From Liolophura sinensis (lineage: Eukaryota; Mollusca; Polyplacophora; Chitonida; Chitonidae): a DNA stretch of 64,000 bases. The position numbers were made by a program, and so were the translations under genes. Numbering within the stretch: the first letter of the stretch is position 1; each line of letters begins with the position of its first letter. The stretch spans positions 35,252 through 99,251 of the forward strand of contig NW_027018058.1 in assembly GCF_032854445.1 (NCBI RefSeq), given 5' to 3'. This document shows, in pieces, positions 13,122-24,711 of this stretch. The notes beneath the pieces are model-generated. The model was not told the DNA's origin. It saw only the letters and a program-made list of their open reading frames with translations, and made no database searches.

Positions 13122-16100
13122 ATAATCACGTGCCCAGCAACGGCTCTTACTCCATGGAAACCAGGGAAATTTGCAATTTTTCAACAGCTGCCGATGCCTG
13201 GCTAAATTCTGCATCTTTTGGCACCTTATAAATGTGGGTCTGTTGTCAGTTGTACTTTTTACAGCAGACTGTATCAAGTACCTTGTGATTTTTATGTACA
13301 AAAGGTGTGGTTTTTCTACACGTAGATAAAGACATTGAGATTGTCTTGGACTTAGAAGTAAGACAATTGCTGGGTGAGTTAAATGGGCTTAGCCCAAAGA
13401 TTTGACGTCTTCTGGGCTACCGAAGGGCACATAACTTATAGTCAAAAGTTGAATATAGTAATGACCAGTCGCGATTGTACAGAGTACAGTGTAGCCGATT
13501 TCAATTTACAAAAAGACCAGGTAAAAATGCAAAAGTGGAAAAACTGTTCCAGTGCAACTAGTAAGAGGCTAATCCGACGTATTTTGTGACGAGAAATTGA
13601 ATGGTGCAATCCGCGTTGCTCTCCGACCAACACTTTTGGCTGTAGCGACAATTGAATGACCATTGATGTCATAATCACGTGCGTAGCAACGGCTCTTACT
13701 CCATGGAAACCAGGGAAATTTGCAATTTTTCAACAGCTGCCGATGCCTGGCTAAATTCCGCATCTTTTGGCACCTTACTGAAGTGGGTCAGTGTTCAGTT
13801 GTACTTTTTACAGCAGACTGTATCAAGTACCTTGTGTTTTTCACGTACAAATGGTGTGGTTTTTCTACACGTAGATAAAGACATTCAGATTGTCTTGGAC
13901 TTAGAAGTAAGGCACTTGCTGGATGAGTTAAATGGGCTTAGCCCAAAGATTTCAGGTCTTCTGGGCTACCGAAGGGCACATAACTTATAGTCAAAAGTTG
14001 AATATAGTAATGACCAGTCGCGATTGTACAGAGTACAGTGTAGCCGATTTCAATTAACAAAAAGACCAGGTAAAAATGCAAAAGTGGAAAAACTGTTCCA
14101 GTGCTGCTGGTAAGAGACTAATCCGACGTATTTTGTGACGAGAAATTGAATGGTGCAATCCGCGTTGCTCTCCGACCAATACTTTTGGCTGTAGCGACAA
14201 TTGAATGACCATTGATGTCATAATCACGTGCGTAGCAACGGCTCTTACTCAATGGAAACCAGGGAAATTTGCAATTTTTCAACAGCTGCCGATGCCTGGC
14301 TAAATTCCGCATCTTTTGGCACCTTACTGAAGTGGGTCAGTGTTCAGTTGTACTTTTTACAGCAGACTGTATCAAGTACCTTGTGTTTTTCATGTACAAA
14401 TGGTGTGGTTTTTCTACACGTAGATAAAGACATTGAGATTGTCTTCGACTTAGAAGTAAGGCACTTGCTGGATGAGTTAAATGGGCTTAGCCCAAAGATT
14501 TCAGGTCTTCTGGGCTACCGAAGGGCACATAATTTATAGTCAAAAGTTGAATATAGTAATGACCAGTCGCGATTGTACAGAGTACAGTGTAGTCGATTTC
14601 AATTAACAAAAAGACCAGGTAAAAATGCAAAAGTGGAAAAACTGTTCCAGTGCTGCTGGTAAGAGGCTAATCCGACGTATTTTGTGACGACAAATCGAAT
14701 GGTGCAAACCGCGTTGCTCTCCGACCAATACTTTTGGCTGTAGTGACAATTGAATGATCATTGATGTCATAATCACGTGCGTAGCAACGGCTCTTACTCC
14801 ATGGAAACCAGGGAAATTTGCAATTTTTCAACAGCTGCCGATGCCTGGCTAAATTCTGCATCTTTTGGCACCTTATAAATGTGGGTCTGTTGTCAGTTGT
14901 ACTTTTTACAGCAGACTGTATCAAGTACCTTGTTATTTTTATGTACAAAAGGTGTGGTTTTTTCTACACGTAGATAAAGACATTGAGATTGTCTTGGACT
15001 TAGAAGTAAGACAATTGCTGGGTGAGTTAAATGGGCTTAGCCCAAAGATTTCAGGTCTTCTGGGCTACCGAAGGGCACATAACTTATAGTCAAAAGTTGA
15101 ATATAGTAATGACCAGTCGCGATTGTACAGAGTACAGTGTAGCCGATTTCAATTTACAAAAAGACCAGGTAAAAATGCAAAAGTGGAAAAACTGTTCCAG
15201 TGCAACTAGTAAGAGGCTAATCCGACGTATTTTGTGACGAGAAATTGAATGGTGCAATCCGCGTTGCTCTCCGACCAACACTTTTGGCTGTAGCGACAAT
15301 TGAATGACCATTGATGTCATAATCACGTGCGTAGCAACGGCTCTTACTCCATGGAAACCAGGGAAATTTGCAATTTTTCAACAGCTGCCGATGCCTGGCT
15401 AAATTCCGCATCTTTTGGCACCTTACTGAAGTGGGTCAGTGTTCAGTTGTACTTTTTACAGCAGACTGTATCAAGTACCTTGTGTTTTTCACGTACAAAT
15501 GGTGTGGTTTTTCTACACGTAGATAAAGACATTCAGATTGTCTTGGACTTAGAAGTAAGGCACTTGCTGGATGAGTTAAATGGGCTTAGCCCAAAGATTT
15601 CAGGTCTTCTGGGCTACCGAAGGGCACATAACTTATAGTCAAAAGTTGAATATAGTAATGACCAGTCGCGATTGTACAGAGTACAGTGTAGCCGATTTCA
15701 ATTAACAAAAAGACCAGGTAAAAATGCAAAAGTGGAAAAACTGTTCCAGTGCTGCTGGTAAGAGACTAATACGACGTATTTTGTGACGAGAAATTGAATG
15801 GTGCAATCCGCGTTGCTCTCCGACCAATACTTTTGGCTGTAGCGACAATTGAATGACCATTGATGTCATAATCACGTGCGTAGCAACGGCTCTTACTCCA
15901 TGGAAACCAGGGAAATTTGCAATTTTTCAACAGCTGCCGATGCCTGGCTAAATTCCGCATCTTTTGGCACCTTACTGAAGTGGGTCAGTGTTCAGTTGTA
16001 CTTTTTACAGCAGACTGTATCAAGTACCTTGTGTTTTTCATGTACAAATGGTGTGGTTTTTCTACACGTAGATAAAGACATTGAGATTGTCTTCGACTTA

Positions 16101-16416
16101 GAAGTAAGGCACTTGCTGGATGAGTTAAATGGGCTTAGCCCAAAGATTTCAGGTCTTCTGGGCTACCGAAGGGCACATAACTTATAGTCAAAAGTTGAAT
16201 ATAGTAATGACCAGTCGCGATTGTACAGAGTACAGTGTAGTCGATTTCAATTAACAAAAAGACCAGGTAAAAATGCAAAAGTGGAAAAACTGTTCCAGTG
16301 CTGCTGGTAAGAGGCTAATCCGACGTATTTTGTGACGACAAATCGAATGGTGCAAACCGCGTTGCTCTCCGACCAATACTTTTGGCTGTAGTGACAATTG
16401 AATGATCATTGATGTC
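13122..16416 (+). repeat. Three-unit tandem duplication (units 25-27 and 28-30)
   Basis: Units 25-27 (13122-14768) recur as 28-30 (14769-16416). The pairs share distinctive variants: CAATTTACAAAAAG and GTGCAACTAGTAAG in 25 and 28, CCAACACTTTTGG just before 26 and 29, TTCAGATTG in 26 and 29, and GGCACTTGCTGGATG in 27 and 30. The second HOR copy holds a single set (units 53-55). A few differences, such as GACGTC in 25 but CAGGTC in 28, show that the two sets have since diverged or been partly converted. Confidence 0.85.
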
Positions 16417-17470
16417 ATAATCACGTGCGTAACAACGGCTCTTACTCCATGGAAACCAGGGAAATTTGCAATTTTTCAACAGCTGCCGATGCCTGGCTCA
16501 ATTCCGCATTTTTAAAACCTTACTGAAGTGGGTCAGTGTTCAGTTGTACTTTTTACAGCAGACTGTATCAAGTACCTTGTGTTTTTCACGTACAAATGGT
16601 GTGGTTTTTCTACACGTAGATAAAGACATTGAGATTGTCTTGGACTTAGAAATAAGACAATTGCTGGGTGAGTTAAATGGGCTTGGCCCAAAAATTTCAG
16701 GTCTTCTGGGCTACCGAAGGGCACATAACTTATAGTCAAAAGTTGAATATAGTAATAACCAGTCGCGATTGTACAGAGTACAGTGTAGACGGTTTCAATT
16801 AACAAAAACACCAGGCAAAAATGTAAAAGTGGAAAAACTGTTCCAGTGCTACTAGTAAGAGGCTAATCCGACGTATTTTGTGACGAGAAATCGAATGGTG
16901 CAATCCGCGTTGCTCTCCGACCAATACTTTTGGCTGTAGCGACAATTCAATGATCATTTATGTCATAATCACGTGCGTAGCAACGGCTCTTACTCCATGG
17001 AAACCAGAAAAATTTGCAATTTTTCAACAGCTGCCGATGCCTGGCTCAATTCCGCATCTTTTGGCACGTTACTGAAGTGGGTCTGTGTTTAGTTGTACTT
17101 TTTACAGCACAAATGGTGTGGTTTTTCTAAACGTAGATAAAGACATTGAGATTGTCTTCGACTTAGAAGTAAGGCAATTGCTGAGTGAGTTAAATGGGCT
17201 GAGCCCAAAGATTTGACGTCTTCTGGGCTACCGACATATAGTCAAAAGTTAAATATAGTAATGACCAGTCGCGATGGTACATAGTACAGTGAAGCCGATT
17301 TTAATTAACAAAAAGACCAGGCAAAAATGCAAAATTCGAAAAATTGTTCCAGTGCTGCTGGTAAGAGGCTAATCCGACGTATTTTGTGACGAGAAATCGA
17401 ATGGTGCAAACCGCGTTGCTCTCCGACCAATACTTTTGGCTGTAGTGACAATTGAATGATCATTTATGTC
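16417..17470 (+). repeat. Marker pair, second occurrence (units 31-32)
   Basis: Unit 31 has TTTTTAAAACC and unit 32 is 506 bp. The deletion junctions are near 17109 and 17233 and match those of unit 14. Identical junctions mean the deletions happened once and were then spread by HOR amplification. Unit 32 also has TTCTAAACG, a private change. Confidence 0.88.
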
Positions 17471-20400
17471 ATAATCACGTGCCCAGCAACGGCTCTTACT
17501 CCATGGAAACCAGGAAATTTGCAATTTTTCAACAGCTGCCGATGCCTGGCTTAATTCCGCATCTTTTGGCACCTTATTCATGTGGGTCAGTGTTAAGTTG
17601 TACTTTTTACAGCAGACTGTATCAAGAACCTTGTGATTTTTATGTACAAAAGGTGTGGTTTTTCTACACGTAAATAAAGACATTGAGATTGTCTTGGACT
17701 TAGAAGTAACACAATTGCTGGGTGAGTTAAATGCGCTAAGCCCAAAGATTTCAGGTCTTCTGGGCTACCGAAGGGCACATAACTTAAAGTCAAAAGTTGA
17801 ATATAGTAATGACCTGTCGCGATTGTACAGAGTACAGTGTAGCCGGTTTCAATTAACAAAAAGACCAGGCAAAAATGCAAAAGTGGAAAAACTGTTCCAG
17901 TGCTACTAGTAAAAGGCTAATCCGACGTATTTTGTAACGAGAAATCGAATGGTGCAATCCGCGTTGCTCTCCGACCAATGCGTTTGGCTGTAGCGACAAT
18001 TGAATGATCATTGATGTCATAATCACGGGCCCAGCAACGGCTCTTACTCCATGGAAACCAGGGATATTTGCAATTTTTTAACAGCTGCCGATGCCTGGCC
18101 CAATTCCGCATCTTTTGGCACCTTATTTATGTGGGTCTGTTGTCAGTTGTACTTTTTACAGCAGACTGTATCAAGTACCTTGTGATTTTTATGTACAAAA
18201 TGGTGTGGTTTTTCTACACGTAAATAAAGACATTGAGATTGTTTTGGACTTAGAAGTAAGACAATTGCTGGGTGAGTTAAATGGGCTTAGCCCAAAGATT
18301 TGACGTCTTCTGGGCTACCGAAGGGCACATAACTTATAGTCAAAAGTTGAATATAGTAATGACCAGTTGCGATTGTACAGAGTACAGTGTAGCCGATTTC
18401 AATTAACAAAAAGACCAGGTAAAAATGCAAAAGTGGAAAAACTGTTCCAGTGCTGCTGGTAAGACGCTAATCCGACGTATTTTGTGACGAGAAATGGTGC
18501 AAACCGCGTTGCTCTCCGACCAATACTTTTGGCTGTAGTGACAATTGAATGATCATTGATGTCATAATCACGTGCCCAGCAACGGCTCTTACTCCATGGA
18601 AACCAGGGATATTTGCAATTTTTTAACAGCTGCCGATGCCTGGCCCAATTCCGCATCTTTTGGCACCTTATAAATGTGGGTCAGTGTTAAGTTGTACTTT
18701 TTACAGCAGACTGTATCAAGTACCTTGTGATTTTTATGTACAAATGGTGTGGTTTTTCTACACGTAGATAAAGACATTGAGATTTTCTTGGACTTAGAAG
18801 TAAGACAATTGCTGGGTGAGTTAAATGGGCTTAGCCCAAAGATTTGTCGTTTTCTGGGCTACCGAAGGGCACATAACTTATAGTCAAAAGTTGAATATAG
18901 TAATGACCAGTCGCGATTGTACAGAGTACAGTGTAGCCGATTTCAATTAACAAAAAGACGAGATAAAAATGCAAAAGTGGAAAAACTGTTCCAGTGCTGC
19001 TGGTAAGACGCTAATCCGACGTATTTTGTGACGAGAAATCGAATGGTGCAAACCGCGTTGCTCTCCGACCAATACTTTTGGCTGTAGTGACAATTGAATG
19101 GTCATTGATGTCATAATCACGTGCCCAGCAACGGCTCTTACTCCATGGAAACCAGGGAAATTTGCAATTTTTCAACAGCTGCCGATGCCTGGCTAAATTC
19201 CGCATCTTTTGGCACCTTATAAATGTGGGTCAGTGTTTAGTTGTACTTTTTACAGCAGACTGTATCAAGTACCTTGTGTTTTTTATGTACAAATGGTGTG
19301 GTTTTTCTACACGTAGATAAAGACATTGAGATTGTCTTGGACTTAGAAATAAGACAATTGCTGGGTGAGTAAAATTAGCTTGGCCCAAAGATTTCAGGTC
19401 TTCTGGGCTACCGAAGGGCACATAACTTATGGTCAAAAGTTGAATATAGTAATGACCAGTCGCAATTGTACAGAGTACAGTGTAGCCGGTTTCAATTAAC
19501 AAAAAGACCAGGCAAAAATGCAAAAGTGGAAAAACTGTTCCAGTGCTACAAGTAAGAGGCTAATCCGACGTATTTTGTGACGAGAAATCGAATGGTGCAA
19601 TCCGCGTTGCTCTCCGACCAATACTTTTGGCTGTAGTGACAATTGAATGATCATTTATGTCATAATCACGTGCCCAGCAACGTCTCTTACTCCATGGAAA
19701 CCAGGAAAATTTGCAATTTTTCAACAGCTGCCGATACCTGGCTCAATTCCGCATCTTTTGGCACCTTATTCATGTGGATCTGTGGTCAGTTGTACTTTTT
19801 ACAGCAGACTGTATCAAGTACCTTGTGTTTTTTATGTACAAATGGTCTGGTTTTTCTACACGTAGATAAAGACATTGAGATTGTCTTGCACTTAGAAGTA
19901 AGACAATTGCTGGGTGAGTCAAATGGGCTTAGTCCAAAGATTTGACGTCTTCTGGGCTACCGAAGGGCACATAACTTATAGTCAAAAGTTGAATATAGTA
20001 ATGACCAGTCGCGATTGTACAGAGTACAGTGTAGCCGATTTCAATTAACAAAAAGACCAGGTAAAAATGCAAAAGTGGAAAAACTGTTCCAGTGCTACTA
20101 GTAAGAGGCTAATCCGACGTATTTTGTGACGAGAAATCGAATGGTGCAAACCGCGTTGCTCTCTGACCAATACTTTTGGCTGTAGCGACAATTCAATGAT
20201 CATTTATGTCATAATCACGTGCCCAGTAACGGCTCTTACTCCATGGAAACCAGGGATATTTGCAATTTTTTAACAGCTGCCGATGCCTGGCCCAATTCCG
20301 CATCTTTTGGCACCTTATAAATGTGGGTCAGTGTTAAGTTGTACTTTTTACAGCAGACTGTATCAAGTACCTTGTGTTTTTTTATGTACAAATGGTCTGG

Positions 20401-21858
20401 TTTTTCTACACGTAGATAAAGACATTGAGATTGTCTTGGACTTAGAAATAAGACAATTGCTGGGTGAGTTAAATGGGCTTGGCCCAAAGATTTCAGGTCT
20501 TCTGGGCTACCGAAGGGCACATAACTTATAGTCAAAAGTTGAATATAGTAATGACCAGTCGCGATTGTACAGAGTACAGTGTAGCCGATTTCAATTAACA
20601 AAAAGACCAGGCAAAAATGCAAAAGTGGAAAAAATGTTCCAGTGCTGCTGGTAAGAGGCTAATCCGACGTATTTTGTGACGAGAAATCGAATGGTGCAAA
20701 CCGCGTTGCTCTCCGACCAATATTTTTGGCTGTAGCGACAATTGAATGATCATTGATGTCATAATCACGTGCCCAGCAACGGCTCTTACTCCATGGAAAC
20801 CAGGGATATTTGCAATATTTTAACAGCTGCCGATGCCTGGCCCAATTCCGCATCTTTTGGCACCTTATAAATGTGGGTCAGTGTTAAGTTGTACTTTTTA
20901 CAGCAGACTGTATCAAGTACCTTGTGTTTTTTATGTACAAATGGTCTGGTTTTTCTACTCGTAGATAAAGACATTGAGATTGTCTTGGACTTAGAAGTAA
21001 GACAATTGCTGGGTGAGTTAAATGGGCTTAGCCCAAAGATTTCAGGTCTTCTGGGCTACCGAAGGGCACATAACTTATAGTCAAAAGTTGAATATAGTAA
21101 TGACCAGTCGCGATTGTACAGAGTACAGTGTAGCCGATTTCAATTAACAAAAAGACCAGGCAAAAATGCAAAAGTGGAAAAACTGTTCCAGTGCTGCTGG
21201 TAAGAGGCTAATCCGACGTATTTTGTGACGAGAAATCGAATGGTGCAAACCGCGTTGCTCTCCGACCAATACTTTTGGCTGTAGTGACAATTCAATGATC
21301 ATTGATGTCATAATCACGTGCCCAGCAACGTCTCTTACTCCAGGGAAACCAGGGAAATTTGCAATTTTTCAACAGCTGCCGATGCCTGGCTCAATTCCGC
21401 ATCTTTTGGCACCTTACTAAAGTGGGTCAGTGTTCAGTTGTACTTTTTACAGCAGACTGTATCAAGTACCTTGTGTTTTTCACGTACAAATGGTGTGGTT
21501 TTTCTACACGTAGATAAAGACATTGAGATTGTCTTGCACTTAGAAGTAACACAATTGCTGGGTGAGTTAAATGGGCTTGGCCCAAAGATTTGTCGTCTTC
21601 TGGGCTACCGAAGGGCACATAACTTATACTCAAAAGTTGAATATAGTAATGACCAGTCGCGATTGTACAGAGTACAGTGTAGTCGATTTCAATTAACAAA
21701 AAGACCAGGCAAAAATGCAAAAGTGGAAAAAATGTTCCAGTGCTGCTGGTAAGAGGCTAATCCGACGTATTTTGTGACGAGAAATCGAATGGTGCAATTC
21801 GCGTTGCTCTCCGACCAATACTTTTGGCTGTAGCGACAATTGAATGATCATTGATGTC

Positions 21859-24055
21859 ATAATCACGTGCCCAGCAACGTCTCTTACTCCATGGAAACCA
21901 GGGAAATTTGCAATTTTTCAACAGCTGCCGATGCCTGGCTCAATTCCGCATCTTTTGGCACCTTACTGAAGTGGGTCAGTGTTCAGTTGTACTTTTTACA
22001 GCAGACTGTATCAAGTACCTTGTGTTTTTCATGTACAAATGGTCTGGTTTTTCTACACGTAGATAAAGACATTGAGATTGTCTTGCACTTAGAAGTAAGG
22101 CAATTGCTGGGTGAGTTAAATGGGCTTGGCCCAAAGATTTGTCGTCTTCTGGGCTACCGAAGGGCACATAACTTATAGTCAAAAGTTGAATATAGTAATG
22201 ACCAGTCGCGATTGTACAGAGTACAGTGTAGTCGATTTCAATTAACAAAAAGACCAGGTAAAAATGCAAAAGTAGAAAAACTGTTCCAGTGCTGCTGGTA
22301 AGAGGCTAATCCGACGTATTTTGTGACGAGAATTTGAATGGTGCAATCCGCGTTGCTCTCCGACCAATACTTTTGGCTGTAGCGACAATTCAATGATCAT
22401 TGATGTCATAATCACGTGCCCAGTAACGGCTCTTACTCCATGGAAACCAGGGATATTTGCAATTTTTTAACAGCTGCCGATGCCTGGCTCAATTCCGCAT
22501 CTTTTGGCACCTTATAAATATCGGTCAGTGTTAAGTTGTACTTTTTACAGCAGTCTGTATCAAGTACCTTGTGTTTTTTATGTACAAATGGTGTGATTTT
22601 TCTACACGTAAATAAAGACATTGAGATTGTCTTGCACTTAGAAGTAAGGCATTTGCTGGGTGAGTTAAATGGGCTTAGCCCAAAGATTTCAGGTCTTCTG
22701 GGCTACCGAAGGGCACATAACTTATAGTCAAAAGTTGAATATAGTAATGACCAGTCGCGATTGTACAGAGTACAGTGTAGTCGATTTCAATTAACAAAAA
22801 GACCAGGTAAAAATGCAAAAGTGGAAAAAATGTTCCAGTGCTGCTGGTAAGAGACTAATCCGACGTATTTTGTGGCGAGAAATCGAATGCTGCAAACCGC
22901 GTTGCTCTCTGACCAATACTTTTGGCTGTAGCGACAATTCAATGATCATTGATGTCATAATCACGTGCCCAGTAACGGCTCTTACTCCATGGAAACCAGG
23001 GATATTTGCAATTTTTTAACAGCTGCCGATGCCTGGCCCAATTCCGCATCTTTTGGCACCTTATAAATGTGGGCCAGTGTTAAGTTGTACTTTTTACAGC
23101 AGACTGTATCAAGTACCTTGTGTTTTTTATGTACAAATGGTGTGGTTTTTCTACACGTAGATAAAGACATTGAGATTGTCTTGGACTTAGAAGTAAGACA
23201 ATTGCTGGGTGAGTTAAATGGGCTTAGCCTAAAGATTTGACGTCTTCTGGGCTACCGAAGGGCACATAACTTATAGTCAAAAGTTGAATATAGTAATGAC
23301 CAGTCGCGATTGTACAGAGTACAGTGTAGCCGATTTCAATTAACAAAAAGACCAGGCAAAAATGCAAAAGTGGAAAAAAATGTTCCAGTGCTGCTGGTAA
23401 GAGACTAATCCGACGTATTTTGTGACGAGAAATCGAATGGTGCAATTCGCGTTGCTCTCCGACCAATACTTTTGGCTGTAGCGACAATTGAATGATCATT
23501 TATGTCATAATCACGTGCGTAGCAACGGCTCTTACTCCATGGAAACCAGGGAAATTTGCAATTTTTCAACAGCTGCCGATGCCTGGCCCAATTCCGCATC
23601 TTTTGGCACCTTACTGAAGTGGGTCAGTGTTCAGTTGTACTTTTTACAGCAGACTGTATCAAGTACCTTGTGTTTTTCATGTACAAATGGTGTGGTTTTT
23701 CTACACGTAAATAAAGACATTGAGATTGTCTTCGACATAGAAGTAAGGCAATTGCTGGGTGAGTTAAATGGGCTTAGCCCAAAGATTTGACGTCTTCTGG
23801 GCTACCGAAGGGCACATAACATATATTCAAAAGTTGAATATAGTAATGACCAGTCGCGATGGTACATAGTACAGTGTAGCCAATTTTAATTAACAAAAAG
23901 ATCAGGCAAAAATGCAAAATTCAAAAAATTGTTCTAGTGCTGCTGACAAGAGGCTAATCCGACGTATTTTGTGACGAGAAATCGAATGGTGCAAACCGCG
24001 TTGCTCTCCGACCAATACTTTTGGCTGTAGTGACAATTCAATGATCATTGATGTC
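21859..24055 (+). repeat. Units 41-44: linker between the two 21-unit HOR copies
   Basis: Unit starts: 21859, 22408, 22957, 23507; class order A, T-variant, T, A. Unit 42 carries AAATATCGG in place of AAATGTGGG, a subtype that reappears in units 101, 103, 112 and 114. Units 43 and 44 match units 75 and 76, sharing GGGCCAGTG and GCTTAGCCTAAAG in 43 and 75. Unit 44 carries the GGTACATAGTAC and AGATCAGG variants. The linker thus connects by subtype to the 9-unit block further right, not to the flanking HOR copies. Confidence 0.8.
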
Positions 24056-24259
24056 ATAATCACGTGCCCAGCAACGTCACTTACTCAATGGAAACCAGGA
24101 AAATTTGCAATTTTTCAACAGCTGCCGATGCCTGGCTAAATTCCGCATCTTTTGGCACCTTATTCATGTGGGTCTGTTGTCAGTTGTACTTTTTACAGCA
24201 GACTATATCAAGTACCTTGTGATTTTTATGTACAAAATGGTGTGGTTTTTCTACACGTA

Positions 24260-24265
24260 AATAAA
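24260..24265 (+). other. AATAAA hexamer created by a G-to-A variant (example in unit 45)
   Basis: Most units read ACGTAGATAAAG. A subset, including units 3, 7, 15, 18, 20, 21, 33, 34, 44, 45, 48, 58, 59, 76, 83 and 88-90, read ACGTAAATAAAG and so contain a canonical polyadenylation hexamer, followed by a GT-rich ATTGTCTTGG or ATTGTTTTGG. If the array is transcribed on this strand, these units could end transcripts; there is no direct evidence of that. Confidence 0.25.
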
Positions 24266-24705
24266 GACATTGAGATTGTTTTGGACTTAGAAGTAAGACA
24301 ATTGCTGGGTGAGTTAAATGGGCTTAGCCCAAAGATTTGACGTCTTCTGGGCTACCGAAGGGCACATAACTTATAGTCAAAAGTTGAATATAGTAATGAC
24401 CAGTCGCGATTGTACAGAGTACAGTGTAGCCGATTTCAATTAACAAAAAGACCAGGTAAAAATGCAAAAGTGGAAAAACTGTTCCAGTGCTGCTGGTAAG
24501 AGGCTAATCCGACGTATTTTGTGACGAGAAATGGTGCAAACCGCGTTGATCTCCGACCAATACTTTTGGCTGTAGTGACAATTGAATGATCATTGATGTC
24601 ATAATCACGTGCCCAGCAACGGCTCTTACTCCATGGAAACCAGGGATATTTGCAATTTTTTAACAGCTGCCGATGCCTGGCCCAATTCCGCATCTTTTGG
24701 CACCT

Positions 24706-24711
24706 TATAAA
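24706..24711 (+). promoter_or_regulatory. TATAAA hexamer, class T units only (example in unit 46)
   Basis: Class T units have CTTATAAATG, which contains TATAAA; classes A and C replace it with ACTGAAG or ATTCATG. A TCAGTG resembling an arthropod initiator follows, but only about fourteen bases away, too close for normal TATA-to-start spacing. Promoter activity is therefore unproven; the segment is best used as a class marker. Confidence 0.2.

Larger units (their letters stand above)
7638..21858 (+). repeat. Units 15-40: first copy of the 21-unit HOR, with five extra units
   Basis: Unit starts: 7638, 8182, 8725, 9277, 9829, 10378, 10927, 11476, 12025, 12573, 13122, 13671, 14220, 14769, 15319, 15868, 16417, 16965, 17471, 18019, 18564, 19113, 19662, 20211, 20761, 21310. 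Units 15-19 align with 45-49, 22-27 with 50-55, and 31-40 with 56-65. Shared rare variants include ATTCTGATTG (19 and 49), TAAAACC (31 and 56), CACGGG plus TTATTTATG (34 and 59), CTTATGGTC (36 and 61) and CTACTCGTAG (39 and 64). Units 20-21 and 28-30 have no partner in the second copy and look like later local duplications. Confidence 0.85.

Noticed and set aside
21318-21752. Longer 144-codon plus-strand frame
   Set aside because: A single change (TTATACTC in place of TTATAGTC) removes the usual stop in this unit. It does not continue to another gene and has no recognisable domain.
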